Shown here: positions 6,903 through 13,155 of the stretch, in pieces
Layout: each line of letters opens with the position of its first letter
Numbering within the stretch: position 1 is the stretch's first letter
DNA from: JBMTVT01 sp049451635
Lineage (GTDB): Bacteria > Bacteroidota > Bacteroidia > Flavobacteriales > Flavobacteriaceae
Assembly: GCA_049451635.1 (NCBI GenBank)
Contig: JBMTVT010000059.1
Location: forward strand, 1 to 13,155
Direction: 5' to 3'
Length of the DNA stretch: 13,155 bases
Position numbers and translations under genes: made by a program
Notes under the pieces: generated by a model
Told to the model about the DNA's origin: nothing
The model's database searches: none
Seen by the model: the letters and a program-made list of their open reading frames with translations, nothing else

Positions 6903-7729
6903 TTTTTTTCAAAGTTTGGTTTGCGTTTTTCTAAAAAAGCATTTCGTCCCTCTTTTGCCTCTTCTGTCATATAAGCGAGTCGTGTTGCTTCACCTGCAAA
7001 AACTTGCTGCCCAACCATACCATCATCGGTTAAATTCATAGCGAATTTTAACATTTTTATTGAGGTTGGAGATTTTGCCAATATTTCTTGTGCCCATTCA
7101 TAGGCTGTATTTTCTAGTTCTGCGTGAGGAACAACAGCATTTACCATACCCATTTCAAAAGCTTCTTGCGCGGAATAATTTCTTCCTAAAAAAAATATTT
7201 CTCTTGCTTTTTTTTGTCCAACCATTTTTGCTAAATAAGCTGAACCATAGCCCCCGTCAAAACTCGTTACATCGGCATCAGTTTGTCTAAAAATAGCATG
7301 TTCTTTACTAGCTAGGGTTAAGTCGCAAACTACATGCAAGCTATGCCCTCCACCAACTGCCCAACCAGGTACAACAGCAATGACCACCTTAGGCATGAAA
7401 CGAATTAAGCGCTGTACCTCTAAAATATTCAATCTATGGTAACCATCTTCACCAACATAGCCTTGGTGCCCCCTAGCTTTTTGATCTCCTCCACTGCAAA
7501 ACGAATACACACCATCTTTACTTGAAGGCCCTTCGGCTGATAGTAAAACAACACCTATGTTAACATCTTCATTAGCATCATAAAATGCATCATATAATTC
7601 ACTAGTAGTTTTAGGTCTAAATGCGTTTCTAACATCAGGTCGGTTAAAAGCAATTCTAGCAACTCCACTGCATTTTTTATATGTAATATCTTGATATTTT
7701 TTTACTATTATCCAATTTGGTTCATCCAT
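6890..7729 (-). CDS. menB: 1,4-Dihydroxy-2-naphthoyl-CoA synthase (MenB)
   Basis: A 279-residue crotonase-fold enzyme that closes the second ring of the naphthoquinone by an intramolecular Claisen condensation of OSB-CoA. Recognisable parts are FNRPDVRNAFRPKT (28-41), FCSGGDQKARG (77-87), the oxyanion-hole region GWAVGGGHSLH (122-132), TDADVTSFDGGYGS (150-163) and the C-terminal GEATRLAYMTEEAKEGRNAF. Catalytic Asp158 (SFDGG) is present. Asp151 stands where E. coli MenB has Gly156, the residue class that needs bicarbonate as a base; this sequence is therefore of the bicarbonate-independent, Mycobacterium-like type. It is the first gene of the men operon, with a good promoter immediately upstream and a short leader. 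MenD and MenF genes, often just upstream in this pathway, are not here. Confidence 0.95.
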   Translation of the reverse strand: MDEPNWIIVKKYQDITYKKCSGVARIAFNRPDVRNAFRPKTTSELYDAFYDANEDVNIGVVLLSAEGPSSKDGVYSFCSGGDQKARGHQGYVGEDGYHRLNILEVQRLIRFMPKVVIAVVPGWAVGGGHSLHVVCDLTLASKEHAIFRQTDADVTSFDGGYGSAYLAKMVGQKKAREIFFLGRNYSAQEAFEMGMVNAVVPHAELENTAYEWAQEILAKSPTSIKMLKFAMNLTDDGMVGQQVFAGEATRLAYMTEEAKEGRNAFLEKRKPNFEKKWIP

Positions 7730-7744
7730 CCTCTAATTTTTAGT

Positions 7745-7773
7745 CAAAAATAAATTTTATTTTATTAAAACAA
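7745..7773 (-). promoter_or_regulatory. Predicted promoter of the menB-menA-menC-CPBP-menE operon
   Basis: On the minus strand TTG (7773-7771), an 18-base spacer, then TATTTTTG (7752-7745), a full match to the Bacteroidota TAnnTTTG element. It lies 15 bases upstream of the menB ATG, so the leader would be only about 10 bases. No Shine-Dalgarno sequence at a usable distance is seen, as usual in this phylum. Confidence 0.55.
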
Positions 7774-7990
7774 GCCTTTATTTTATAATAACCCTTAATA
7801 AATAGTTTATGATGATTGATTTTTGTGTTTGATAATATTCTTCTATTAATACTATTAAAATTAATTATTTAAAAATTTTATACTAAAATTTTAAACTATT
7901 ATCAATAAATTAATAATTAAATTATATTAATGCTAAAAGTTTAAAATAAGTAGAAGTACATATTGCATTACAGTTACACATATTTTTTAT

Positions 7991-8017
7991 TTGTAATAAA
8001 ATTTTTAAATAAATTTG
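7991..8017 (+). promoter_or_regulatory. Predicted promoter of the small membrane-protein gene
   Basis: TTG at 7991-7993, a 16-base spacer, and TAAATTTG at 8010-8017, a full match to TAnnTTTG. The spacer is slightly short. Transcription would begin near 8024, about 24 bases before the ATG at 8048. Its presence supports the downstream small ORF being a real gene. Confidence 0.45.
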
Positions 8018-8047
8018 TTTTTATCGATAATTTAATCCCAAACACCT

Positions 8048-8224
8048 ATGATATTAACAATTACTTTAATTATTACTTTCCTTGTTTTAGTTAATTTTTT
8101 ATTACTAAAGTTTAGCTGTGACAAAACTGTAAAACCAAGCAAAGCAAACAAAAAGCCAGTAATTTTAAAACCTAAAATCACCATTGTAGAGATTTCAGAA
8201 AGGATTGCTCCAACTGGTAGTTAG
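8048..8224 (+). CDS. Small single-pass membrane protein, 58 residues (hypothetical)
   Basis: An open frame from ATG at 8048 to TAG at 8222-8224. Residues 2-22 are strongly hydrophobic (one membrane segment), followed by FSCDKT with Cys24, then a lysine- and proline-rich region (26-43) and a short tail ending APTGS. The positive charges after the segment suggest that the N-terminus is outside and the tail inside. The lipobox is poor (Lys at -3), so a lipoprotein is unlikely. A promoter-like element lies 31 bases upstream. Its last 15 codons overlap the 3' end of ung on the opposite strand by 47 bases. From memory, short proteins with a hydrophobic start, an FSC(N/D)KT-like motif and an APTGS-like end occur beside ung in Flavobacteriaceae; I cannot verify this here. 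Function unknown. Confidence 0.65.
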   Translation: MILTITLIITFLVLVNFLLLKFSCDKTVKPSKANKKPVILKPKITIVEISERIAPTGS

Positions 8225-8843
8225 CTTTACTAAAATGCTTATTACCAAACCAATACCCTCTATTTGCACTTAAAGGTGAAGGGTGCCCTGAGATAAATAT
8301 TTTGTGTTTGCAACCATCTATTAATTTTGCTTTTTGTTTAGCATAACCACCCCACAATAAAAAAATAATACCTTTTTTATTCTTACTAATGACTTTTATA
8401 ACTGCATCCGTAAAAACTTCCCAGCCTTTATTTTGATGACTTCCAGCTTGATTTGCCCTAACGGTTAATGTCGCATTTAATAACAATACTCCTTGATCAG
8501 CCCAACGCATTAAATTGCCACTTTTTGGGTAAGGAATATTCAAATCCTTCTCAATTTCTTTAAAAATATTAATTAATGATGGTGGATGCGCTATACCATC
8601 ATTTACAGAAAAGCATAACCCATTGGCCTGCCCCTTTCCGTGGTATGGATCCTGACCAATAATAACAACTTTGACATCATCAAAATGACAATGATTAAAA
8701 GCATTAAAAATTTGATCACTAGGTGGATAACATGTATGGTTTTTATATTCAGATTTTACAAAAGCAACCAGTTTTTTAAAATAATCCTTTTTAAATTCCT
8801 CTTGTAAATAAGGTTTCCAACTTTTGTGAATATTAACATCCAT
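8178..8843 (-). CDS. ung: Uracil-DNA glycosylase, family 1 (Ung)
   Basis: A 221-residue family 1 uracil-DNA glycosylase, which removes uracil from DNA to start base-excision repair. The water-activating motif GQDPYHG has the catalytic Asp65. LLNATLTV (121-128) supplies the uracil-recognising Asn123, and HPSPLSA (187-193) supplies the catalytic histidine and the DNA-intercalation loop. HPPSLINIFKEI is also typical. The length is normal and the sequence ends in the family's terminal tryptophan. It starts 7 bases after the holA stop, so the two are probably co-transcribed. Its last 47 bases are antisense to the end of the small plus-strand gene, so the two transcripts converge and overlap. Confidence 0.96.
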   Translation of the reverse strand: MDVNIHKSWKPYLQEEFKKDYFKKLVAFVKSEYKNHTCYPPSDQIFNAFNHCHFDDVKVVIIGQDPYHGKGQANGLCFSVNDGIAHPPSLINIFKEIEKDLNIPYPKSGNLMRWADQGVLLLNATLTVRANQAGSHQNKGWEVFTDAVIKVISKNKKGIIFLLWGGYAKQKAKLIDGCKHKIFISGHPSPLSANRGYWFGNKHFSKANYQLEQSFLKSLQW

Positions 8844-8850
8844 GTAAAAT

Positions 8851-9855
8851 TTAATTTAAAATTTTAACCATTAACTCTTTAAGCAAGTCGCCTTGGGGGA
8901 TAGCATTAGCCCCTACGCCCTTACTTTTTAAATCAAACTCTCTTAAAGTTGACACTACAGCACTTACCTTACGCATCGGATAATTGTGGGCTGCTGTTAT
9001 ATATTCATTTACAAAATAAGGATTGATTTTAAGGGTAGAAGCTACATTTCTGTGAGACTTGTCTTTCATACCGTGGAAATGTAGTAATTGTGAAAAGAAA
9101 TTAAATAGTAAAGATACGGTTGCGGGCACAGGGTTGTCCTTTGGGTTTTCAGAAAAATAGTTAACAATCCTGTATGCCTTAACAACATCTTTATCACCTA
9201 TAGCCTTACGTAACTCAAAATTATTATAATCTTTACTAATACCTATGTTTTCTTCAATATGCGCAGGATTAATTTGAGTTCCTTGGGGAAGTATTACCTG
9301 AAGCTTCTCTAATTCATTGCTTATTTTACTCAAATCTGCACCTAAAAACTCTACCAACATTTGTGCTGCCTTAGGGGAAATTGTATAATTCTTTGGAGAT
9401 AAAACTCTTCGAATCCAATCGGCAACTTGGTTTTCATAAAGTTTTTTACTTTCATAAACCACTCCCGTTTTTTTAATGGCTTTATAAAGCGATTTCCGTT
9501 TGTCTATTTTTTTGTATTTGTAGTTTACAACCAATACCGTTGTTTTCTGAGGGTTTTCAGCATAAATAGCAAGTTTCTCGATAGTTCGTGATAAATCTTG
9601 AGCCTCTTTAACAATCACTACTTGATATTCTGCCATCATTGGGTATCGCTTAGCATTGCCAACAATATCCTCAATGGTCACATCCCTTCCATATAAAACC
9701 ATTTGATTAAATCCTCGTTCCTCATCATTTAAAACAGTAGCTTCAATAAAATCTGATATTTTATCTATATAATAAGGCTCCTCGCCCATTAAAAAATAAA
9801 TAGGTTTTAAATTTCTGTTTTTAATATCTGTTACTAACTGTTTTACTTCATCCAT
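8851..9855 (-). CDS. holA: DNA polymerase III, delta subunit (HolA)
   Basis: A 334-residue delta subunit of the clamp loader, the part that opens the beta sliding clamp during loading onto primed DNA. The family start pattern is clear: a helix, then PIYFLMGEEPYYID (18-31). It continues with FNQMVLYGRD (49-58), AKRYPMMAEYQVVIVKEAQ (68-86) and, in the second domain, LGADLSKISNELEKL in the conserved position. The C-terminal collar domain includes the NPYFVNEY and LREFDLKSKG stretches. Length is normal. It diverges from the HsdR-N protein gene with only 26 bases between start codons and is followed by ung. Confidence 0.92.
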   Translation of the reverse strand: MDEVKQLVTDIKNRNLKPIYFLMGEEPYYIDKISDFIEATVLNDEERGFNQMVLYGRDVTIEDIVGNAKRYPMMAEYQVVIVKEAQDLSRTIEKLAIYAENPQKTTVLVVNYKYKKIDKRKSLYKAIKKTGVVYESKKLYENQVADWIRRVLSPKNYTISPKAAQMLVEFLGADLSKISNELEKLQVILPQGTQINPAHIEENIGISKDYNNFELRKAIGDKDVVKAYRIVNYFSENPKDNPVPATVSLLFNFFSQLLHFHGMKDKSHRNVASTLKINPYFVNEYITAAHNYPMRKVSAVVSTLREFDLKSKGVGANAIPQGDLLKELMVKILN

Positions 9856-9869
9856 TAAAAAAAATTCAC

Positions 9870-9877
9870 CAAATTTG
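9870..9877. promoter_or_regulatory. Self-complementary CAAATTTG in the holA / HsdR-N divergent gap
   Basis: This 8-mer reads the same on both strands and is one base off TAnnTTTG in each direction. It sits in the 26-base gap between two divergent start codons. If used rightward, transcription would start almost at the GTG of the HsdR-N gene (leaderless); leftward, it would leave about 8 bases before holA. No good -33 partner is visible on either side, so this is weak. Confidence 0.25.
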
Positions 9878-9881
9878 TGTA

Positions 9882-10328
9882 GTGCAAAATTTAAACTTTC
9901 CTACATATTCGTTTCGATTCAAAAATAGCGAAAATAAAATTTCTATTTTTGATAGTATACGTAAAAAATTTGTTGTCTTGCAGCCTGAAGAATGGGTACG
10001 CCAACACTGTGTTCAATTTTTGCTAAATGAAAAAAAAATCCCTAAATCCTTAATAAATGTAGAAAAAGAACTCACTATCAATTCGTTAAAAAAAAGATAT
10101 GACATTGTAGTTTTTAATAAAGATGGTAGCATCCATTTAATTGTAGAATGTAAAGCACCTTACATTACCATTAAACAAGATGCTTTTGATCAAATAGCAC
10201 AATATAACTTAAAGTTAAACGCGACCTTTTTAATGGTAACAAATGGATTAAATCATTATTATTGTCAGATGGATTTTAAAAATGAATGTTATCAATTTTT
10301 ACTTGATATTCCTAAATATAAAAAATGA
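9882..10328 (+). CDS. Stand-alone HsdR N-terminal-domain protein, PD-(D/E)XK nuclease fold
   Basis: A 148-residue protein matching the N-terminal nuclease domain of type I restriction HsdR subunits, without the helicase part. After LNFPTYSFRFK (4-14) and PEEWVRQH (35-42), a nuclease core appears: Glu61 in the INVEKEL helix/strand, Asp74 in RYDIVVF, and the E89-C-K91 motif in IVECKAP, with FDQIAQYN (102-109) after it. This is the full D...ExK pattern, so metal-dependent nuclease activity is possible. I use GTG at 9882 because no in-frame ATG exists near it and related proteins, as I recall them, begin M-Q-x-LNFPTY. No HsdM, HsdS or helicase gene is nearby, so this is not a working restriction system. 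It diverges from holA and its stop overlaps the glycosyltransferase start by 4 bases. Biological role unknown. Confidence 0.82.
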   Translation: MQNLNFPTYSFRFKNSENKISIFDSIRKKFVVLQPEEWVRQHCVQFLLNEKKIPKSLINVEKELTINSLKKRYDIVVFNKDGSIHLIVECKAPYITIKQDAFDQIAQYNLKLNATFLMVTNGLNHYYCQMDFKNECYQFLLDIPKYKK

Positions 10329-11314
10329 AAATAGCCATTGTTATATTAAATTGGAATGGAAAGGCGCTTCTTAAAAAATTCTTGCCTTCAGTAGTCAAGC
10401 ATTCAAAAGATGCTACTGTTTATGTTGCCGATAATGCATCCACTGATGATTCAGTTTTATATATTAAAACACATTTCTCTTCTGTAAAGATCATTCAAAA
10501 CAAAACTAATGGTGGTTATGCAAAAGGTTATAATGATGCTTTAAAATATGTTGATGCTGATGTTTTTTGTCTTTTAAACAATGATGTTGAAGTGACCGAA
10601 AATTGGCTAAACCCAATTGTTAGAGCTTTTGAAGAATACCCACATACAGCTATAATCCAGCCGAAATTATTAGACTATAGAAGCATTAATATGTTTGAAT
10701 ATGCTGGTGCTGCGGGCGGTTTTATTGATAAATATGGATATCCGTATTGCAGGGGTCGAATTTTTAATACTATTGAAAAAGATATTGGACAATATGATGA
10801 CACTTCTGAAATTTTTTGGGCCTCAGGAGCATGCTTATTCATTAAAAAAGATGTTTTTAATGAATTACATGGTTTTGACGAGTGTTTTTTTGCACATATG
10901 GAAGAAATAGATTTATGTTGGCGCGCCAAAAATTTAGGACATTCTGTTAAATATGTTGGTGAATCTCAGGTCTTTCATGTTGGTGGTGCTACATTAAGTG
11001 ATACAAATCCCAAAAAAAGATTTTTAAATTTTAGAAATAGTTTATTTGCACTCACCAAAAATGCAAGAGGTAATTTATTTTCAATATTGCTGGTTCGCTT
11101 AATTTTGGACGGTTTTGCAGCCATTAAATTCTTTTTTGAGATAAAGCCTATGCATAGCTATGCAATTTTAAAAGCCCATTTTAGTTTTTATTTCCATTTT
11201 GGCAGGTTGTTAAAACAACGTAATTCAATAAAAAACAGAATAAAGTATTATCAAAAAACATCCATTGTGATTGATTATTTCGTAAATAAAAATAGGACTT
11301 ACAAAAGTTCATAA
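10325..11314 (+). CDS. Glycosyltransferase family 2 (rhamnosyltransferase-like)
   Basis: A 329-residue GT-A fold glycosyltransferase. The nucleotide-binding start AIVILNWNG (4-12), ADNASTDDS (35-43), and NGGYAKGYNDAL (62-73) are textbook GT2 positions. LLNNDVEV (83-90) holds the metal-binding DxD-type site (Asn85-Asn86-Asp87). SGACLFIKK (167-175) and EEIDLCWR (193-200), with catalytic-base candidates Glu193/Glu194/Asp196, mark the acceptor side, followed by FHVGGAT (217-223). This overall pattern is like the WbbL/rhamnosyltransferase branch, which builds cell-surface glycans. The C-terminal part has a hydrophobic stretch near 250-270 that may bind the membrane. The donor and acceptor sugars cannot be predicted. 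The ATGA overlap with the HsdR-N gene implies co-translation. Confidence 0.9.
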   Translation: MKIAIVILNWNGKALLKKFLPSVVKHSKDATVYVADNASTDDSVLYIKTHFSSVKIIQNKTNGGYAKGYNDALKYVDADVFCLLNNDVEVTENWLNPIVRAFEEYPHTAIIQPKLLDYRSINMFEYAGAAGGFIDKYGYPYCRGRIFNTIEKDIGQYDDTSEIFWASGACLFIKKDVFNELHGFDECFFAHMEEIDLCWRAKNLGHSVKYVGESQVFHVGGATLSDTNPKKRFLNFRNSLFALTKNARGNLFSILLVRLILDGFAAIKFFFEIKPMHSYAILKAHFSFYFHFGRLLKQRNSIKNRIKYYQKTSIVIDYFVNKNRTYKSS

Positions 11315-11341
11315 ATAGTTAGTAAAAGTTTTGTTAAAATG

Positions 11342-11371
11342 TTAAAACCTACTGATTTTTATATACTTTTG
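11342..11371 (+). promoter_or_regulatory. Predicted promoter of the OmpA-family lipoprotein gene
   Basis: TTA at 11342-11344, a 19-base spacer and TACTTTTG at 11364-11371, which fits TAnnTTTG exactly. Transcription would begin near 11378, about 30 bases before the ATG at 11408. It separates the lipoprotein gene from the upstream glycosyltransferase unit. No Shine-Dalgarno sequence is present. Confidence 0.55.
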
Positions 11372-11407
11372 TGTAAATAACCCGGAACAAAAACCCTTAA
11401 AATAATT

Positions 11408-12244
11408 ATGAAAAAAATTTTATTACTTAGTGCTTCAGCTATGATAGTATTAAGTTCATGTGTGTCTAAAAAACAATTTACAGATTTACAAGCCAAACAA
11501 AAAGAAACTCAAGATTTGCTTAATTCAGCTACTGTTAAATTAAATTCTTGTTTAGAAGATAGAGCTGCTGCAAGTGCAAGAGCTGCGGCTTTGCAAGAAC
11601 AAGTTGCAGATTTGCGTAAAAGCAATGATAATTTACAAGTTTTATCTGCCAAAGGGGCCAGCAATGTCGAAAAAACCCTTGAAAGCATTAAAGAAAAAGA
11701 TTTAAAGATTACCCGTTTGCAAGATGCGCTCACTAAAAAAGACAGTGTAACTCTAGCTTTGGTTACCAGTTTAAAACGTGAAGTTGGGATTAACGACCCT
11801 GATATTGAAGTAAATGTTGAAAAAGGTGTTGTGTTTATATCAATTGCAGATAAACTTTTATTCCAAAGTGGAAGTTATAATGTAACAACTAGAGCTAAAG
11901 AAGTACTTGCTAAGGTTGCCAAAGTTGTTAATAGTAAGCCAGATTTTGAATGTATGGTTGAAGGACATACAGATAGTGTACCTTACAACAAACCACCTTT
12001 ATTGGATAACTGGGATTTAAGTGTTAAACGTTCTACTTCAATTATTAGAGTTTTACAAGAACTTGGTGTGAATCCTGGTCAATTAATTGCTGCAGGACGG
12101 AGTTCATATGTGCCTTTAGTAGATAATGACACTGCTGAAAACAGGGCTATTAACAGACGTACTCGTATTGTTGTATTGCCTAAAATCGATCAGTTTTACG
12201 ATATGATTGAAAAAGAAATGAAAAATTTAGAAGCTGGTAATTAA
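11408..12244 (+). CDS. OmpA-family lipoprotein with coiled coil
   Basis: A 278-residue predicted lipoprotein that should tie the outer membrane to peptidoglycan. A signal peptide (1-17) ends in the lipobox LSSC with Cys18 as the lipidated residue. The following VSKK lacks the acidic surface-export signal described in Bacteroidota, so it probably faces the periplasm. Residues about 24-112 form a long alanine- and charge-rich coiled coil. The OmpA domain (about 140-258) shows EGHTDSVP (185-192), the DLSxxR motif (203-208) and NRRTRIVV (249-256); HTD, the Asp/Arg pair and NRR are the meso-diaminopimelate-binding positions of the family. Layout resembles Pal/MotB-like anchors. It has its own promoter and a strong terminator, consistent with high expression. 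Confidence 0.92.
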   Translation: MKKILLLSASAMIVLSSCVSKKQFTDLQAKQKETQDLLNSATVKLNSCLEDRAAASARAAALQEQVADLRKSNDNLQVLSAKGASNVEKTLESIKEKDLKITRLQDALTKKDSVTLALVTSLKREVGINDPDIEVNVEKGVVFISIADKLLFQSGSYNVTTRAKEVLAKVAKVVNSKPDFECMVEGHTDSVPYNKPPLLDNWDLSVKRSTSIIRVLQELGVNPGQLIAAGRSSYVPLVDNDTAENRAINRRTRIVVLPKIDQFYDMIEKEMKNLEAGN

Positions 12245-12265
12245 TCGTCTTTGAAACATATTCTT

Positions 12266-12295
12266 AAAAGCCCAACTTTTTGAGTTGGGCTTTTT
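12266..12295. terminator. Strong intrinsic terminator, probably bidirectional
   Basis: A perfect 12-bp stem, AAAAGCCCAACT (12266-12277) and AGTTGGGCTTTT (12283-12294), with a 5-base loop TTTTG and a T-run on the plus strand. It ends the OmpA-family lipoprotein transcript. Read on the minus strand the stem also ends in a short T-run, so it can serve the converging VOC gene, whose stop codon (12294-12296) touches the hairpin. Confidence 0.9.
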
Positions 12296-12641
12296 ATTTA
12301 TAAGACCAAACTGCCAATTCATTACCAGCTGGGTCTAAAAAATAAAATCTTCTCCCTCCTGGAAATAAAAAAATTGGTTTTGATAGCTTTCCTCCAGATT
12401 CAATAACCTTATTTTTAATCAATTTCAGATTCTCATGATATAACACAATCAAAACACCATTTTCTAGTTTATTACTAGATTTATTAAACCCTCGTTCCAT
12501 ACCACTATTTGAAAAGGCAAAATAATCAGATCCATAATCCGTAAATTACCAATTAAAGCACGTGCCATAAAACGATTTTATTGCTTCAAGATTATCTGCC
12601 TTAAACTCAATGTAATTTATATGATTGTTTTGTGCGAACAT
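12294..12641 (-). pseudogene. VOC/glyoxalase-family gene interrupted by one in-frame stop
   Basis: Read from ATG at 12641, one continuous frame gives a normal-length VOC (glyoxalase/bleomycin-resistance fold) protein of 115 codons. Codon 32 is TAA (12548-12546), falling between FYGTCFNW and FTDYGSDYFAFSNSG, a junction where relatives carry an ordinary residue, often Lys (from memory). AAA to TAA needs one base change. The rest is well conserved: YIEFKADNLEAIKSFY near the start, then VLIVLYHENL, FPGGRRFYFLDPAGNELAVW at the end. No frameshift is present. The start lies 10 bases after the YciO-family stop, so the two genes share a transcript. Reinitiation at Met48 (12500) would give only a 68-residue C-terminal piece lacking the first VOC strand. 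The specific reaction of the intact protein is unknown. A sequencing error is possible. Confidence 0.85.
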
Positions 12642-12651
12642 CAAACAATAA

Positions 12652-13155
12652 TTAAAAAATTTCCAAACTGCCTTTACCTTGTCTAACAACAACTGGTTCG
12701 TCTTCGGATAAATCAATAATAGTAGAAGGTTCATTATCTCCATAACCACCATCTATGACCAAGTCGACCAAATTACCCCATTTTTCTAATATTAATTCAG
12801 GGTCGGTTGTGTATTCTATAATTTCATCGTCATCATGAATGGAAGTAGATATAATTGGGTTTCCCAACTTTTTTACAATTTCCAAGGCAATGTTGTTATT
12901 AGGTATCCTTATACCAACTGTTTTCTTCTTTTTAAAAGGAGTGGGCAAGTTATTAGAACCTGGCAATATAAAAGTATATGGGCCAGGGAGCGCGCGTTTT
13001 AATATTTTAAAAGTAGCTGTATCAATCTGCTTAACATAATCGCTTAAATTGCTCAAATCTTGGCAAACAAAAGAAAAATTAGCCTTTTCCAATTTTATTT
13101 GCTTTATTAAAGCAACACGCTCTAAAGCTTTTAAATTAGTAATGTCGCAACCTAA
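12652..13155 (-). CDS. YciO/Sua5/YrdC-family protein, 5' end outside the window (partial)
   Basis: The frame runs open to the window edge, so the true start is missing; 167 codons are visible. A TTG at 13092 could be taken for a start, but the conserved sequence continues upstream of it (LGCDITNLKALERVALIK), so it is internal. The fold is that of Sua5/YrdC, enzymes or relatives making threonylcarbamoyl-AMP for the t6A tRNA modification. The pattern, including ANFSFVCQDLSNLSDY, ALPGPYTFIL, KKKTVGIRIPNN, PIISTSIH, DLVIDGGYG, PSTIIDL and PVVVRQGKGSLE, matches the YciO branch more than TsaC, so activity as a true threonylcarbamoyl-AMP synthase is uncertain. No C-terminal Sua5 domain is present. 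The VOC pseudogene follows 10 bases later. Confidence 0.9.
   Translation of the reverse strand, partial: LGCDITNLKALERVALIKQIKLEKANFSFVCQDLSNLSDYVKQIDTATFKILKRALPGPYTFILPGSNNLPTPFKKKKTVGIRIPNNNIALEIVKKLGNPIISTSIHDDDEIIEYTTDPELILEKWGNLVDLVIDGGYGDNEPSTIIDLSEDEPVVVRQGKGSLEIF

Larger units (their letters stand above)
7730..8047. other. AT-rich intergenic region between menB and the small membrane ORF
   Basis: About 320 bases with no convincing open reading frame on either strand; every ATG opens a very short frame. It holds the men promoter near its left end and the small-ORF promoter near its right end. The middle (about 7800-7980) is almost pure A/T with short repeated blocks such as AAAATTTTA occurring twice near 7870. 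I see no riboswitch-like fold, attachment site or insertion remnant. Confidence 0.5.

Noticed and set aside
7800..7980. AT-rich block as a possible replication origin or integration site
   Set aside because: I see no DnaA-box cluster, iterons, long direct repeats or tRNA end; it looks like ordinary AT-rich intergenic DNA of this lineage.
9882..10328. Reading the HsdR-N protein as part of a restriction or defence system
   Set aside because: No methylase, specificity, helicase or other defence gene is present, and the flanks (holA, glycosyltransferase) are ordinary chromosomal genes.
12546..12752. Longer minus-strand frame starting at 12752 as the start of the VOC fragment
   Set aside because: Its first 37 codons lie inside the YciO-family gene in another frame and look unlike protein; family-like sequence begins at the ATG at 12641, just after the YciO stop.
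12652..13092. TTG at 13092 as the start of the YciO-family gene
   Set aside because: Family-like sequence continues in frame upstream to the window edge, so the TTG is an internal leucine codon.

Overview
The window looks like a piece of a Bacteroidota chromosome, most likely Flavobacteriaceae. Three things in the sequence support this: the very low G+C, start sites that mostly lack a Shine-Dalgarno sequence, and promoter-like elements of the Bacteroidota form (TTG or TTA, about 16-20 bases, then TAnnTTTG). The protein sequences and gene order (a compact menB-menA-menC-CPBP-menE cluster; holA diverging from a stand-alone HsdR-N protein) fit the same group. I can place it no lower than family. 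I see no mobile element, CRISPR array, rRNA or tRNA.

Region 1 (1-1018, minus strand) is a redox or electrophile-response type operon: an NAD(P)H-dependent FMN reductase, a MarR repressor, and the first eight codons of what looks like a pirin gene leaving the window. An 18-bp perfect palindrome lies on the -33 element of its promoter and is the obvious candidate MarR operator. Region 2 (1162-2805, plus) is a complete methylcrotonyl-CoA-carboxylase-like carboxyltransferase subunit without a biotin carboxylase partner nearby.

Region 3 (2937-7729, minus) is a tightly packed menaquinone operon transcribed in the order menB, menA, menC, a CPBP intramembrane protease, menE. Junctions are a 13-base overlap, 6 bases, 0 bases and 3 bases, so the protease is part of the transcript. 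MenC dehydrates SHCHC to o-succinylbenzoate, MenE makes its CoA thioester, MenB cyclises that to DHNA-CoA, and MenA prenylates DHNA in the membrane. MenF, MenD, MenH, the thioesterase and MenG are not in the window. A roughly 320-base AT-rich gap (7730-8047) follows, with a good men promoter at one end and a promoter for a small plus-strand gene at the other.

Region 4 (8048-9855) has an unlisted 58-codon membrane-peptide gene running tail-to-tail into ung, with 47 bases of antisense overlap, and then holA (both minus). Region 5 (9882-12244, plus) holds a stand-alone PD-(D/E)XK HsdR-N protein starting at GTG, a family 2 glycosyltransferase overlapping it by 4 bases, and an OmpA-type lipoprotein with its own promoter and a strong, probably bidirectional terminator. 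Region 6 (12294-13155, minus) is a YciO/Sua5-family gene cut by the window edge, followed by a VOC/glyoxalase gene broken by one in-frame TAA at codon 32.

Most of the window is ordinary core-genome content. The items most worth a second look are the broken VOC gene, the small membrane ORF overlapping ung, the operator palindrome, the men-operon protease and the orphan HsdR-N protein. I found no convincing new multi-gene system.
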